Below the pieces are notes generated by a model, which was not told where the DNA came from, searched no databases, and worked only from the letters and a program-made list of their open reading frames with translations. From the NCBI GenBank assembly GCA_934476075.1, contig CAKSNH010000002.1, forward strand, positions 204,816 through 268,815: a DNA stretch of 64,000 nucleotides. Direction: 5' to 3'. Numbering within the stretch: the stretch's first letter is position 1; the number at the start of each line of letters is the position of its first letter. This stretch comes from an uncultured Clostridia bacterium. Lineage in GTDB: Bacteria; Bacillota; Clostridia; UBA1381. Positions 33,528-43,602 of this stretch are shown here, piece by piece. The position numbers and the translations under genes are program-made.

Positions 33528-34709
33528 ATGGGCGAAACAGAGTTAAACAGAGTATTGGTTTACATAAACGGTCGTGATTATAAAATTTTGTCGGAAGAAA
33601 GCGAAGAACATATTTTAGGCATATCCGAAAAAGTAAACGATTTAATGAAAGAATTAAAACAGCAGAATGCAAATCTGAACGGTGAGAAAGCGGCAGTGCT
33701 TACCGCACTTAACCTATGTGATGATTATTACAAAGCGTATAACAAGGCTCAAGCCTACAAAAAGCAGCTTGGAGATATTACTTCGGATATAAAAAACGCA
33801 AAAGACGATGTAAAGAAATTGAGCGAGGAAAGACAGAATTTAACGGAAAAATGTCAGAAGCTTGCCGCAGAAAATAAGGATTTGTCCGAAAAATTGCAGA
33901 ACATGACCATGGGACTTCAAAATGTGTCGAACGAACTGACCGAAAAGGTACAGGTTTTGGAGAATGAGAAAAAGGATTTGTTAATCAAGCTGCATGATGC
34001 GGAGGATTTGCAGAAAAAAGTCAATGCCGACAAGGAAAATGAAAAGCAGCTCCGTGAAAAAATCGAACAGTCGGAAATGAAAAAGCAGTATTTGGAGAAT
34101 AACATTAAAACTTTGGAAAACAAGATAAACGAACTTAACGGAAAACTGCTTATGCAGGACCAAAGACTGAAAGAACAGGAAGATTACAGAAACAAGAATG
34201 TTACTCTTACAAATGCAAATTCGATATTAAAAAGCAAGGTGGAAAGCTTGGAACATGAGTGTGCGGAGTTGAAAAACAAAACCGAGATAGCAAACGGCAA
34301 GAGCGTGAATGATGAAGAGGAAATCAAGAATTTGCAGTCATATATTTCTCGCTTGGAAAAAGAACGTGCACAACTGAAAAATGAAAATGAACAAATTTTT
34401 ACATACAAGAATGAAATTCAATCATTGACGGAAAAGGTTAATGTGCTGACCGAGGAAAAGAGTGCAGCGGACAGCGAAAAGGAAAGTGCGGAAAAATTGC
34501 AGATGGCGATAAAATTCCTTGAAAACGACAAGGACGAATTGCAGAGAAAATTGGACGAGAAGACTGCCGAATGTGAAAAAGCTGTCAGCGAAGAAGAAGC
34601 AAAGAGTTTGAGGGAAAAGATAGCACAGCTTGAACGGAAAAACGCTGAGCTTGAAAAGAGGAATAAGGAACAGGAAAAAGAATTTTTGAATATGATTGAT
34701 AATTTATAG
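33528..34709 (+). CDS. ZapA-like cell division protein with long coiled-coil extension
   Basis: A 393-residue protein. Residues 1-90 look like ZapA, the FtsZ-ring-associated protein (VLVYINGRDYKILSEESEEH, then KVNDLMKEL and ALNLCDDYYKAYNKA). Residues 90-393 form an almost unbroken charged coiled coil rich in K, E, L and N. Ordinary ZapA is only about 85-110 residues, so this is a fusion or extension. ATG 33528 follows a gagggga site by 7 bases. The next gene is a U32 peptidase, the usual ZapA neighbour in Clostridia. It opens a cell-shape gene region, which fits a division role. Confidence 0.8.
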   Translation: MGETELNRVLVYINGRDYKILSEESEEHILGISEKVNDLMKELKQQNANLNGEKAAVLTALNLCDDYYKAYNKAQAYKKQLGDITSDIKNAKDDVKKLSEERQNLTEKCQKLAAENKDLSEKLQNMTMGLQNVSNELTEKVQVLENEKKDLLIKLHDAEDLQKKVNADKENEKQLREKIEQSEMKKQYLENNIKTLENKINELNGKLLMQDQRLKEQEDYRNKNVTLTNANSILKSKVESLEHECAELKNKTEIANGKSVNDEEEIKNLQSYISRLEKERAQLKNENEQIFTYKNEIQSLTEKVNVLTEEKSAADSEKESAEKLQMAIKFLENDKDELQRKLDEKTAECEKAVSEEEAKSLREKIAQLERKNAELEKRNKEQEKEFLNMIDNL

Positions 34710-34723
34710 GAGGTTGTTTATTT

Positions 34724-36799
34724 TTGAAAAGCATAGAATTGTTAGCACCGGCGGGGTCTAAATCGGCATTGATTGCTGCGGTGCAAAGCGGTGCGAATGC
34801 TGTATATATGGGCGGTACGAATTTCAGTGCAAGACAAAGTGCGGAAAATTTTGGCGATGAGGCAATGCAGGAATGGATTGATTATTGCCATTTGCGTAAT
34901 GTAAAGGTGTATGTTGCCGTAAACACGCTGGTTAAAGAGAATGAATTGGACGAGTTGGCAGAGTATGCACACAAACTCAGCGATATGGGCGTAGATGCGA
35001 TTATTATACAGGACATGGGTGCGATAAAATTATTTCGGAAACTTGTACCCGACTTGCCGCTGCACGCAAGCACGCAGATAACGGTGCACAATCTTGACGG
35101 GGTGAACTATTTTGAAAAATTGGGCTTTGAACGTGTGGTACTGTCGAGAGAGTTAAGCAAGGAAAATATAGAATATATATGTAAGAATACCGATTGCGAG
35201 ATTGAAGTGTTTGTGCATGGAGCATTGTGTATATGCTATTCGGGACAGTGTCTGATGAGCAGTATAATAGGCGGCAGAAGCGGAAATAGGGGCAGATGTG
35301 CTCAGCCGTGCCGCCTTGCATATGAATTGACGGACGAACAAGGAGCGGTGAAAAAAGGGCATTTGCTTAGCACCAAGGATTTATCGCTTATCGATGATGT
35401 GCGGCACATGGACAGTATCGGTGTTAAATCGCTGAAAATCGAGGGCAGACTAAAACGTGCTGAATATGTTGCGACGATAAGCGGTATATACAGCAAATAT
35501 CTGCACAGTGATAAAAAAATCACAGATGCGGACAGGAAAATATTAAAGGACGCATTTAACAGGAGCGGTCTTACAAGAGCGTATTACGGCGGTGATACCG
35601 GTGCAAAGATGATGAGCATTGCAACACCGGGGAATATGAGCGAGAATATATTTTCCGATGAGATAAAAAAGCGTTGTGCGGATAATGCTAATTTTGTTAA
35701 GTTTGGTGTGGATATAACCGCAACGGTGAAAAAAGGTGAACCGTTTATGCTTGAAATGACGGATTGTGACGGAAATTATGCGTATGCGTCGGGCGAGGTA
35801 TTGGCTCAAACGGCACAAAATCGTGCATTGGACAAAGAACGTATCGCACAGCAGCTTAAAAAGCTGGGAAATACAGTGTTTAAGGCTAATACAATAGTGG
35901 CAGATGTCGAGGACGGAATATCTTTGCCGATAAGCGAGATTAACAACGTAAGACGAAAAGCCGTTGAAGAATTGGAAAGACTGCGTACCGAAAAGCCTGT
36001 GCGGAGAAAAATGCCGTATGAAGGTTTGAAAAAGGTTGAACGAAATGCGGAAAATATTGATTTGACGGTTGAAGTTTACACTATGGAGCAAGCCGAAACC
36101 GCATTGAAATATGGTGTAAAAAGAATATATGCACCGAAACATATAGCGGAAAAAATCCGCCCGAATGTGGATGCCGAGATTGTCGCAAAAGCATACGAAA
36201 TAGAAAAAGACGATATGCAGAAGTTTGATACAAGCTGTGACAGCGTATTGGTGAGTATGCCGTGGCAGAGAAAAGACAATAATAAAAAATGGTATGCCGA
36301 TTTCAGATTTAACGTGTTCAATTCAATCTGTGCGGACGCATACGGCGATTTTGAATGTGTGACAATATCGCCCGAACTGAATTTGAAAGAAATAGCCAAT
36401 GTGACAAAGCATACATCGGCAAATATTGAAGTTATAGCTTACGGCAGACTTCCTCTTATGATTACGCAGAATTGCCCTGTTAAAGTGTCGGGTAAATGTC
36501 AGCATGAGAAAATGAAATATTCATTAAAAGACAGAATGAATGAGAATTTCCCGATAGTTTGCGGACATGGGTGCGTGGCGAAAATACTCAATTCAAAGCC
36601 GATTTTTATGGCGGATAAGGTCGAAGATTTAAAAAAATTGAAAATAAATTCGATAAGATTGATATTTACTGTTGAAAATTCTATGGAATGTGATAAAATA
36701 ATTAATATGTATAAGTGTGCCTTGACGGGCGAAAAAGGTAATTTCAAAATGAAAGAAAATACTTTTACACGGGGACATTTTTACAGAGGAGTCGAATAA
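34724..36799 (+). CDS. U32 family peptidase with DUF3656
   Basis: A 691-residue U32 protein. The N-terminal U32 domain (about 1-300) begins ELLAPAGSKSALIAAVQSGA and has the signature EVFVHGALCICYSGQC plus the cysteine cluster RCAQPCRLAY. A DUF3656 region (about 320-440) follows, then a second barrel-like part. Many family members act in tRNA or RNA modification or cofactor synthesis rather than proteolysis, so the name peptidase is traditional. The start is TTG 34724, 10 bases after a taggagg site that overlaps the previous stop. Confidence 0.93.
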   Translation: MKSIELLAPAGSKSALIAAVQSGANAVYMGGTNFSARQSAENFGDEAMQEWIDYCHLRNVKVYVAVNTLVKENELDELAEYAHKLSDMGVDAIIIQDMGAIKLFRKLVPDLPLHASTQITVHNLDGVNYFEKLGFERVVLSRELSKENIEYICKNTDCEIEVFVHGALCICYSGQCLMSSIIGGRSGNRGRCAQPCRLAYELTDEQGAVKKGHLLSTKDLSLIDDVRHMDSIGVKSLKIEGRLKRAEYVATISGIYSKYLHSDKKITDADRKILKDAFNRSGLTRAYYGGDTGAKMMSIATPGNMSENIFSDEIKKRCADNANFVKFGVDITATVKKGEPFMLEMTDCDGNYAYASGEVLAQTAQNRALDKERIAQQLKKLGNTVFKANTIVADVEDGISLPISEINNVRRKAVEELERLRTEKPVRRKMPYEGLKKVERNAENIDLTVEVYTMEQAETALKYGVKRIYAPKHIAEKIRPNVDAEIVAKAYEIEKDDMQKFDTSCDSVLVSMPWQRKDNNKKWYADFRFNVFNSICADAYGDFECVTISPELNLKEIANVTKHTSANIEVIAYGRLPLMITQNCPVKVSGKCQHEKMKYSLKDRMNENFPIVCGHGCVAKILNSKPIFMADKVEDLKKLKINSIRLIFTVENSMECDKIINMYKCALTGEKGNFKMKENTFTRGHFYRGVE

Positions 36800-36838
36800 G
36801 GTCAATACGATTTGCATTGATTTTAAGGAGTATGATTA

Positions 36839-37282
36839 ATGAATATAGATGTAAAGATTAAAAAGCTGCGTGATGATGCGGTTGTGCCGAAGTATAAGAC
36901 GGACGGGGCTGCGGGCATGGACGTCTGCTATGTCGGCGATGAGGATATTACATTAAAATGCGGTGAGAAAAAATTGGTGCCGTGCGGATTTTGTATGGAA
37001 ATGCAAAGCAATGATTATGTTATTTTAATGTATGCAAGGAGCGGATTGTCGATTAAGCACGGTATAACCATGGTCAACGGTGTCGGCGTTATTGACAGTG
37101 ATTACCGTGGTGAGATTAAGTGCCCTATGATTAATCTCGGCGATGCGGATTACACAATCAAAAGCGGTGACAGGATAGGTCAGATGGTGTTCACGCCTAT
37201 TGTTCATGCGAATTTGACAGAGTGTGATGAACTCGGCACTACCGAAAGGGCAGACGGCGGTTTTGGTTCAACGGGACGATAA
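36839..37282 (+). CDS. dut: Deoxyuridine triphosphatase
   Basis: A 147-residue trimeric dUTPase that keeps uracil out of DNA and supplies dUMP. All five motifs are present: DGAAGMDV, ARSGLSIKHG, GVGVIDSDYRGEI, GDRIGQMV and the glycine-rich tail ERADGGFGSTG. An AAGGAG site lies 8 bases before ATG 36839. It is in the middle of the U32-maf-mre transcript. Confidence 0.97.
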   Translation: MNIDVKIKKLRDDAVVPKYKTDGAAGMDVCYVGDEDITLKCGEKKLVPCGFCMEMQSNDYVILMYARSGLSIKHGITMVNGVGVIDSDYRGEIKCPMINLGDADYTIKSGDRIGQMVFTPIVHANLTECDELGTTERADGGFGSTGR

Positions 37283-37310
37283 AATATGAAAACGGTGGGG
37301 ATAAGCTGAT

Positions 37311-37568
37311 ATGAAAAAGAATTGGGTGCTGATATTTACGGCTTTTGCCGGATTGGTTTTAGGCGGATTTATAGGAGAATTTTTCGGGAGCAATCCCATG
37401 TTTTCGTGGCTTAACTACGGAAAAGAGTTCGGTATAAGTCCCAATTCGCCTATGGTCGTGAATTTTTACATAATTAAACTCACGTTTGGAGTTATGATTA
37501 AAATTAATATTGCTTCGATTTTGGGAGTAATGATAGCTTTATTGGGGTATAAATTAATAAAAAGATAA
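37311..37568 (+). CDS. DUF4321 small membrane protein
   Basis: An 85-residue protein with two hydrophobic segments (about 6-25 and 58-80) and the family motif GGFIGEFFGSNPMFSWLNYG between them. DUF4321 proteins commonly lie next to maf and mreB in Clostridia, as here, but their role is unknown. Position suggests a link to envelope growth. Confidence 0.82.
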   Translation: MKKNWVLIFTAFAGLVLGGFIGEFFGSNPMFSWLNYGKEFGISPNSPMVVNFYIIKLTFGVMIKINIASILGVMIALLGYKLIKR

Positions 37569-37586
37569 ATATTATTGGAGGAAGAA

Positions 37587-38186
37587 ATGAACAGGGTTAA
37601 GTTCATATTAGCGTCGGCGTCGCCGAGAAGGCGTGAACTGCTTGACAATATCGGGCTTGAATTTGAGATTGAAAAAAGTGACTTCGATGAAAGTACATTG
37701 CAGTATGACGGTAAAAATCCGTCATTGTATGTGCAGGAGATGGCTCTTTTAAAGGCAAATGATGTTGCCAAAAAGCTTGATAAAAAAGAAAATACAATAA
37801 TTATTTCCGCCGATACGATGGTTTGCATGGACAATAAAATTTTGGGCAAGCCGTCGGACGAAAAAGATGCGGAGAATATGCTTAAAATGCTGTCGGGAAA
37901 GGAGCATCAAGTGTACACGGGTGTTTGTGTATACCGATTGCCGGACGGAACATCGACAACAAAGGCTGAGGTTACAAATGTTAAATTTAAAAATCTGACA
38001 GAGGGCAAAATAAAGGCATACGTTGCCACAAAAGAGCCTATGGACAAAGCCGGTGCATACGGCATACAGGGGATAGGTTCTATGCTGGTTGAGAAAATCG
38101 ACGGTGACTATTTTAATGTAGTGGGGCTGCCGGTTTCAATGCTTGCGGATATATTAGAAAATGATTACAATATCTTATTGTTTTAA
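37587..38186 (+). CDS. maf: Maf-type nucleoside triphosphate pyrophosphatase
   Basis: A 199-residue Maf protein, which hydrolyses non-canonical or pyrimidine nucleotides (dTTP/UTP type) and is linked to septum control in Bacillus. The SASPRRRELL phosphate motif (about 8-17), SADTMVCMD, GKPSDEKDA and AGAYGIQGIG are conserved. ATG 37587 lies 5 bases after a ggagg site; TTG 37575 overlaps it. It is directly before mreB, a common order. Confidence 0.95.
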   Translation: MNRVKFILASASPRRRELLDNIGLEFEIEKSDFDESTLQYDGKNPSLYVQEMALLKANDVAKKLDKKENTIIISADTMVCMDNKILGKPSDEKDAENMLKMLSGKEHQVYTGVCVYRLPDGTSTTKAEVTNVKFKNLTEGKIKAYVATKEPMDKAGAYGIQGIGSMLVEKIDGDYFNVVGLPVSMLADILENDYNILLF

Positions 38187-38217
38187 TAAATATAAAATAT
38201 TTTAGGAGGAAAAAATA

Positions 38218-39240
38218 ATGTCACTATTTGCAAAGGATATAGGTATAGATTTGGGAACAGCCAACACATTGGTTCATGTTAAGGGTAAAGGTATTATCGT
38301 TCGTGAGCCGTCTGTTGTTGCAATAGATAAGTATGAAAACAAAGTGCTTGCGGTAGGTAATGACGCAAAAGAAATGCTTGGAAGAACTCCGGGAAATATC
38401 GTGGCTATCAGACCTATGAAAGATGGTGTAATAGCTGATTTTGACGTTACACAGGAAATGATTAAGTATTTCATCAAAAAGGCAAGCGGAGCATCAAAGA
38501 GCGTATTTAAGCCGAGAGTGGTTGTATGTATTCCGTCAGGTATCACAGATGTTGAAAAACGTGCGGTTGAGGAGTCTGTTATTCAAGCCGGTGCAAAAGA
38601 CGTATGTCTTATAGAAGAACCTATGGCAGCCGCTATCGGTGCGGGACTTCCCGTTGAAGAGCCTGCCGGCAGTATGATTGTTGACATCGGCGGCGGTACA
38701 ACAGAGGTTGCGGTTATTTCGCTTGGCGGTATTGTAACAAGCAAATCGATAAGAGTTGCCGGTAATGCGATTGACGCATCTATCATTAATTTCATTAAAA
38801 AGGAATATAATCTGAATATCGGCGACAGAACAGCAGAAGAAATTAAGATTACAATAGGTTCTGCTTATCAATACAACAATGAAAGCACATATGAAGTAAG
38901 AGGTCGTGACATGATTTCGGGTTTGCCGAAGAATATTTCCGTTTCGGCGGCTGAAATTCGCAAGGCTATGAGCGAATGTGTGGCTGAAATGGTTGAAGCG
39001 ATTAAATTTACATTGGAGAAAACTCCGCCTGAATTGGCATCTGACATTATGGAGTCGGGTATTGTTTTGGCAGGCGGCGGTGCACTGATAAGAGGTTTGG
39101 ATAAGCTTATTTCGGAAAGCACGGGCATACCTGTTTATGTTGCAGAAACACCGCTTGACTGTGTTGCTTTGGGTACGGGTAAGTCACTGGAAGATATGGA
39201 CGTTATGCTTAAATCGGCCGGTGCAAGAAAACGCAGATAA
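38218..39240 (+). CDS. mreB: Rod-shape determining actin homologue MreB
   Basis: A 340-residue bacterial actin that forms membrane-bound filaments guiding lateral wall synthesis. The phosphate loops GIDLGTANTLV and VDIGGGTTEVAV, CIPSGITDVEKRAV, and the adenosine motif VLAGGGALIRGLD are intact. AGGAGG lies upstream of ATG 38218. It heads the mreBCD-PBP2 series. Confidence 0.97.
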   Translation: MSLFAKDIGIDLGTANTLVHVKGKGIIVREPSVVAIDKYENKVLAVGNDAKEMLGRTPGNIVAIRPMKDGVIADFDVTQEMIKYFIKKASGASKSVFKPRVVVCIPSGITDVEKRAVEESVIQAGAKDVCLIEEPMAAAIGAGLPVEEPAGSMIVDIGGGTTEVAVISLGGIVTSKSIRVAGNAIDASIINFIKKEYNLNIGDRTAEEIKITIGSAYQYNNESTYEVRGRDMISGLPKNISVSAAEIRKAMSECVAEMVEAIKFTLEKTPPELASDIMESGIVLAGGGALIRGLDKLISESTGIPVYVAETPLDCVALGTGKSLEDMDVMLKSAGARKRR

Positions 39241-39265
39241 GTTTTAGAAGAAAGGCAGTGAACAA

Positions 39266-40090
39266 ATGTCATTTTTCAAAAATAAAATAGTTATTGCAAT
39301 TATATGCGTGACGGTCGCAGTGTTTATACTGGGCGGAATTATGGGTCAGACAGGCGGTGAAGGCCCTGTCGGCAATGCTGTGGGAGTCATTTTTTCACCC
39401 GCACAAAAACTGACTTCGCTTGTGACGTCTTCAATAGACCGATTTACGGTTTTTGTATGGGAGATGAAAAGCTACAAGGAAGAAAATGAACGTCTGGTAA
39501 ATGAGATAAACGAGTTGAAAAAGGAAAACCGCAGTATAGAGGATTATAAGTCTGAAAATGACAGATTAACGGAGCTTTTGGGACTTAAAGAAAGTATGGC
39601 GGAATATAACACCGTTGCCGCAAGAATAATTGCGTACGAACCGGATAATTGGTATGAAACCATTGTTATCAACAAGGGTGAAAAAGACGGAATAAAACCC
39701 GAAGCTGTCGTTATGACCGGCTCCGGTGTAGTGGGGCAGGTGGCAGAGGTTGGAACTAACTGGGCAAGAGTATCGGCGATAATCAATATTGACAACTCGG
39801 TAGGTGTGCGTGTGGTAAGAACAGGCGACATTGCGATTACCGAAGGTGATGTCGCACTCAGTAAGGACGGCTACTGCAAAATGAGTTTTATGTCTAAAAA
39901 TGCGTCGGTGATAGTCGGAGATATGCTTGAAACATCGGGACTTGGCGGTGTGTATCCTGCCGGAATGATGGTGGGCAAAGTGCGTGAAATATCATCGGAT
40001 AACTCGGGAAGTATGCAGTATGCGGTTGTAGAGCCGGCGGTAGATTTTAATGATTTGCGAGAAGTGTTGGTGATTACAGATGTTCAGTGA
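39266..40090 (+). CDS. mreC: Rod-shape determining protein MreC
   Basis: A 274-residue protein with one N-terminal membrane helix (about 5-25), a coiled coil (about 60-105) and two beta-barrel lobes outside the membrane (GDKDGIKPEAVVMTGSGVVG-like region onward). It links the cytoplasmic MreB filament to the synthases. Its end overlaps mreD by 11 bases. Confidence 0.96.
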   Translation: MSFFKNKIVIAIICVTVAVFILGGIMGQTGGEGPVGNAVGVIFSPAQKLTSLVTSSIDRFTVFVWEMKSYKEENERLVNEINELKKENRSIEDYKSENDRLTELLGLKESMAEYNTVAARIIAYEPDNWYETIVINKGEKDGIKPEAVVMTGSGVVGQVAEVGTNWARVSAIINIDNSVGVRVVRTGDIAITEGDVALSKDGYCKMSFMSKNASVIVGDMLETSGLGGVYPAGMMVGKVREISSDNSGSMQYAVVEPAVDFNDLREVLVITDVQ

Positions 40091-40619
40091 TACAGTTGTG
40101 AAAAATTTTAAGCTTGCGGTGTGGATTATTCTTTTGATAATATTTCAGACGGTTATATGCAAATACATTGCTGTTGACGGAATTATTCCCGATTTGATGT
40201 TTGTATTTATAGTATCGTTTGTCGTGCTTGAAGAAAAGTTTGCATATTGCGTGGCAATACCTGTAATATGCGGATTTTTAATTGATGTGCTGAGCAGACG
40301 TGCTTTCGGTACGGGGGTTTTGTCGTATACATATACTGCATTGTTATGTTATGCGTTGGGAGAACATTTTTTTAAGGAAAAATTATGGTTTGCCGTACCG
40401 ATGATATTTTTAGCGACATTTGCGTCGGAGAGTGTGTTTTTTCTTTTCAGCGTTTCGGCATTTAAAATCAGTATGATTTTTGAAGCGGTGAAAGAGGTAG
40501 TATTGCCGACAGCAATATACAATACGGCGGCAACTTTTTTGATATATCCTATTTTAAAGAAAACAATATACAGCGGCGGCAGAGAATTGGTAAGAGTTCC
40601 GAAAAACAGAAACAGATAA
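40080..40619 (+). CDS. mreD: Rod-shape determining protein MreD
   Basis: A 179-residue integral membrane protein with about five helices, the third component of the Mre core. Sequence is poorly conserved but the pattern (IPDLMFVFIVSFVVL, VICGFLIDVLSRRAFGTGVL) and the place between mreC and the PBP2 gene identify it. ATG 40080 lies within the end of mreC. Confidence 0.93.
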   Translation: MFSDTVVKNFKLAVWIILLIIFQTVICKYIAVDGIIPDLMFVFIVSFVVLEEKFAYCVAIPVICGFLIDVLSRRAFGTGVLSYTYTALLCYALGEHFFKEKLWFAVPMIFLATFASESVFFLFSVSAFKISMIFEAVKEVVLPTAIYNTAATFLIYPILKKTIYSGGRELVRVPKNRNR

Positions 40620-40650
40620 ATTGTAAATATAAGTGTGGAGGAAAAAAGAA

Positions 40651-42744
40651 TTGCAGATTAGTGATAAGAGATTATTTGTATTGAAAATAATAATTTTTCT
40701 TTTGGCGGCTGCATTGGTTGCGAGATTGTTTTATTTGCAAGTGGTCAAAGGTGAACAATATTTGGCTATGTCTACACGAAAGTTTACAATGAGCGTTGTG
40801 GACAAAGCACCGAGAGGTGAAATTTTTGATAAAAACGGTAAAGCACTGGTAAGCAACAGAGTCGGTTATTCATTGCAAATTCAAAAAACGGATATTTCAA
40901 ATGACGAACTGAATGATATGCTTTTGAAATTATTGAAAATTCTCGATGAGTCGGGATACGAATATTACGATACGTTCCCCGTAAACGGATACGGTGATTC
41001 GTTTGCTTTTCAGGACAGCAATATGGACGGCAGCACAGATGATGAAAAGGCTGCGTGGTTTGATGAAAGAAAGAAAAAACTTAATCCGAATATGAGTGCA
41101 TACGATATTGCGGAATATTACTGCAATGAGGTGTACAAAATAAGCAGTCAGTACACTCCTGAGGACAGAAGAAGAATTTTGGGTGTGCGTTATGAGGCAG
41201 ATTTGGTAGGCGGTATCTCGCTTACAACACCGTTTGTTATGATGGAAGATATTGATATTAATGTTGTAACAAAAATTAAGGAACGTCAGAGAGAATTTGA
41301 CGGCGTGTTGGTAACAACGGACTATATCAGAAACTACAACCAAGGTACATTGGCGGCACATATTTTGGGCAGAGTCGGAAAGATTTATGCCGAGGAATAT
41401 GAGGAACTGAAAAATGAAGGTTACAGTTACAATGACCTGATTGGCAAGCAGGGTGTGGAGCTTATTGCGGAGAAATATCTGCATGGTACGGACGGTACTA
41501 AAAATATGGAGCAGAACATAAACGGTACGGTTATGAAATTGGCGGAGGACGTTCCGGCTGTACCGGGAAATTATGTTGTGCTGACGGTCGATTCGGATTT
41601 GCAGCGTGTGGCGGAAGAATCACTTGCGGCAAATATAGAGAAAATCCGTGCAAATGGCGGTTCATTGTCGGCAAGAAAGGGTGCTGACGCAAATGCCGGA
41701 GCGGCGGTTGTACTTGATGTGAAAAACGGCGATATTTTGGCTATGGCATCGTATCCGACATACGATTTGTCAAACTTCAACAAAGATTATGCAATGCTGA
41801 GCCAAGACAAGAACAGACCGATGTGGAACAGAGCGTTGGGCGGAACATATACACCGGGTTCGACATTCAAGCCTTTGACGGCTATTGCGGCTTTGGAGTC
41901 GGGCACTATTTCGACAACAGAGCAGATTAATTGTCAGGGTGTGTACACATATTTTGACAGTTATCAGCCGAGATGCTGGATTTGGACGGAGCAGCACAGG
42001 ACGCACGGACCTTTGAATGTATCCGGTGCTATTGAAAATTCATGTAACTATTTCTTCTATGAAGTCGGAAGAAGAATGGGTATTGACAAGATTGATGAAT
42101 ATGCGGCGAAGTTCGGTTTGGGCGAGCTTACGGGTGTGGAATTTAAGGAAGAGGTAAAGGGTAATGTGTCAAGTCCGAGCGTTAAGGAAAAAATAGGACG
42201 TACAAAAGAGGACCAGACATGGTATGCGGGTGATACGATACAGACGGCTATCGGTCAGTCATACAATTCATTCACACCTATTCAGCTTGCAAACTATATC
42301 GCAACCGTGGCAAACGGCGGTACGAGATACAAGACGAATATAATAAAGAATATACGTTCATCGCTAGACGGAAGTGTGGTTGCCGAAACTCAGCCGACAG
42401 TTGTGGAAAAGATTGAGTTAAAACCGACAACTTTGGAAGCGGTTAAAAACGGTATGAAAAAGGTTGTTGAGGACGGTTCGGCAAAGAGCATATTTGAGGG
42501 ATACCCGATTGAAATAGGCGGTAAGACGGGTACTGCACAGGTGGGAAGCAAGGTGACAAACAATGCGTTGTTCGTTGCATTTGCTCCGTTTGACAATCCT
42601 GAAATTGCGGTTGCCGTTGTTATAGAGCACGGCTTGCGTGGTGCGAATGCGGGTTATGTGGCAAAGGATATATTTGATGAATATTTTAAACTGAATACAG
42701 AGTATACATCAGACCAAATCGGTATGTGTGAAATGGTTCCGTAA
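40651..42744 (+). CDS. mrdA: Penicillin-binding protein 2 (elongation transpeptidase)
   Basis: A 697-residue class B PBP that cross-links lateral-wall peptidoglycan with the Mre system. There is one membrane helix (about 9-28), a dimerisation domain, and a transpeptidase domain with the active serine in S404-T-F-K407, the SCN motif (IENSCNYFFYE) and KTG (GGKTGTAQVG). The start is TTG 40651, 9 bases after a tggagg site; GTG 40633 would include that site. A partner SEDS protein (RodA) is not next to it. Confidence 0.93.
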   Translation: MQISDKRLFVLKIIIFLLAAALVARLFYLQVVKGEQYLAMSTRKFTMSVVDKAPRGEIFDKNGKALVSNRVGYSLQIQKTDISNDELNDMLLKLLKILDESGYEYYDTFPVNGYGDSFAFQDSNMDGSTDDEKAAWFDERKKKLNPNMSAYDIAEYYCNEVYKISSQYTPEDRRRILGVRYEADLVGGISLTTPFVMMEDIDINVVTKIKERQREFDGVLVTTDYIRNYNQGTLAAHILGRVGKIYAEEYEELKNEGYSYNDLIGKQGVELIAEKYLHGTDGTKNMEQNINGTVMKLAEDVPAVPGNYVVLTVDSDLQRVAEESLAANIEKIRANGGSLSARKGADANAGAAVVLDVKNGDILAMASYPTYDLSNFNKDYAMLSQDKNRPMWNRALGGTYTPGSTFKPLTAIAALESGTISTTEQINCQGVYTYFDSYQPRCWIWTEQHRTHGPLNVSGAIENSCNYFFYEVGRRMGIDKIDEYAAKFGLGELTGVEFKEEVKGNVSSPSVKEKIGRTKEDQTWYAGDTIQTAIGQSYNSFTPIQLANYIATVANGGTRYKTNIIKNIRSSLDGSVVAETQPTVVEKIELKPTTLEAVKNGMKKVVEDGSAKSIFEGYPIEIGGKTGTAQVGSKVTNNALFVAFAPFDNPEIAVAVVIEHGLRGANAGYVAKDIFDEYFKLNTEYTSDQIGMCEMVP

Positions 42745-42763
42745 CGGAGGGGAGAGATATATT

Positions 42764-43387
42764 ATGACTAAGGAAAACGTAGTTTTGAAGGGGACAAAAG
42801 ATGGAATCAGCGTGGTGCTGAAACCGGAAATACCGTTTGATGTTATAGTCGGTGATGTGGCTGAAAAGTTTGACAAGTCGAAAAGTTTTTTCTCAAACGG
42901 CAGATATAATATTAATATTACGGGACGAAAATTGCAGCCTGCCGAACGTTTGCAGCTTGAAAAGAGCATTTCGGAAATTTTGGCGGAATGTGAAATCAAT
43001 ATCGGGTATATCGACGAGATAAAACAGACCGCAAAAGTGTTTAACGATATTAAAGAAGGGTACACAAAGTTTCACGAGGGAACTTTGAGAAGCGGTCAGC
43101 TGATTGAGTCACAGGGAAATTTGGTTATTATCGGTGACGCAAATCCGGGTTCGGAGGTTGTTGCGGCAGGTAATGTTGTGGTTATGGGTGCGATAAGAGG
43201 TATCGTCCATGCCGGCTGCACCGGCAACAGAAATGCGTTTGTCGTTGCACTTAATCTTAATCCCACACAAATTCGTATTGCCGATATTATTACACGTCCG
43301 CCGGATAATGAGGTGCGTAAGTCTATTACGCCAGAACGTGCGTACATAAAAGACAATACAATATACATTGACGAGTATTTGTATTAA
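42764..43387 (+). CDS. minC: Septum site-determining protein MinC
   Basis: A 207-residue FtsZ-assembly inhibitor. The N-terminal domain (1-about 100) contacts FtsZ; the C-terminal beta-helix (GTLRSGQLIESQGNLVIIGD, GGIVHAG-like stretch, AFVVALNLNPTQIRI) dimerises and binds MinD. ATG 42764 follows a ggaggggaga site by 8 bases. It follows the PBP2 gene closely, whereas minD has a separate promoter. Confidence 0.95.
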   Translation: MTKENVVLKGTKDGISVVLKPEIPFDVIVGDVAEKFDKSKSFFSNGRYNINITGRKLQPAERLQLEKSISEILAECEINIGYIDEIKQTAKVFNDIKEGYTKFHEGTLRSGQLIESQGNLVIIGDANPGSEVVAAGNVVVMGAIRGIVHAGCTGNRNAFVVALNLNPTQIRIADIITRPPDNEVRKSITPERAYIKDNTIYIDEYLY

Positions 43388-43456
43388 TTATAAACAAAAA
43401 TATACAATTTTAGTTGTGTAGTATGTAAAAAAATTCAATAATATTTTGAAAAAATA

Positions 43457-43486
43457 TAGACAAAACTTACTAAGTTGTGATATAGT
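43457..43486 (+). promoter_or_regulatory. Possible promoter of minDE-mgsA
   Basis: TAGACA (43457-43462), 18-base spacer and TATAGT (43481-43486) in the 215-base gap between minC and minD. No gene is seen in this gap. Confidence 0.45.
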
Positions 43487-43602
43487 ATATGATGTATTAA
43501 TTTAAGTATGATATGTATGAATAATTTACGGAATTCAGTAAATTTTAGTTGAGTATCAAGGGGAGTTTTCTTTTGGTGCAATGCTATGAATGGAGGATAA
43601 AC

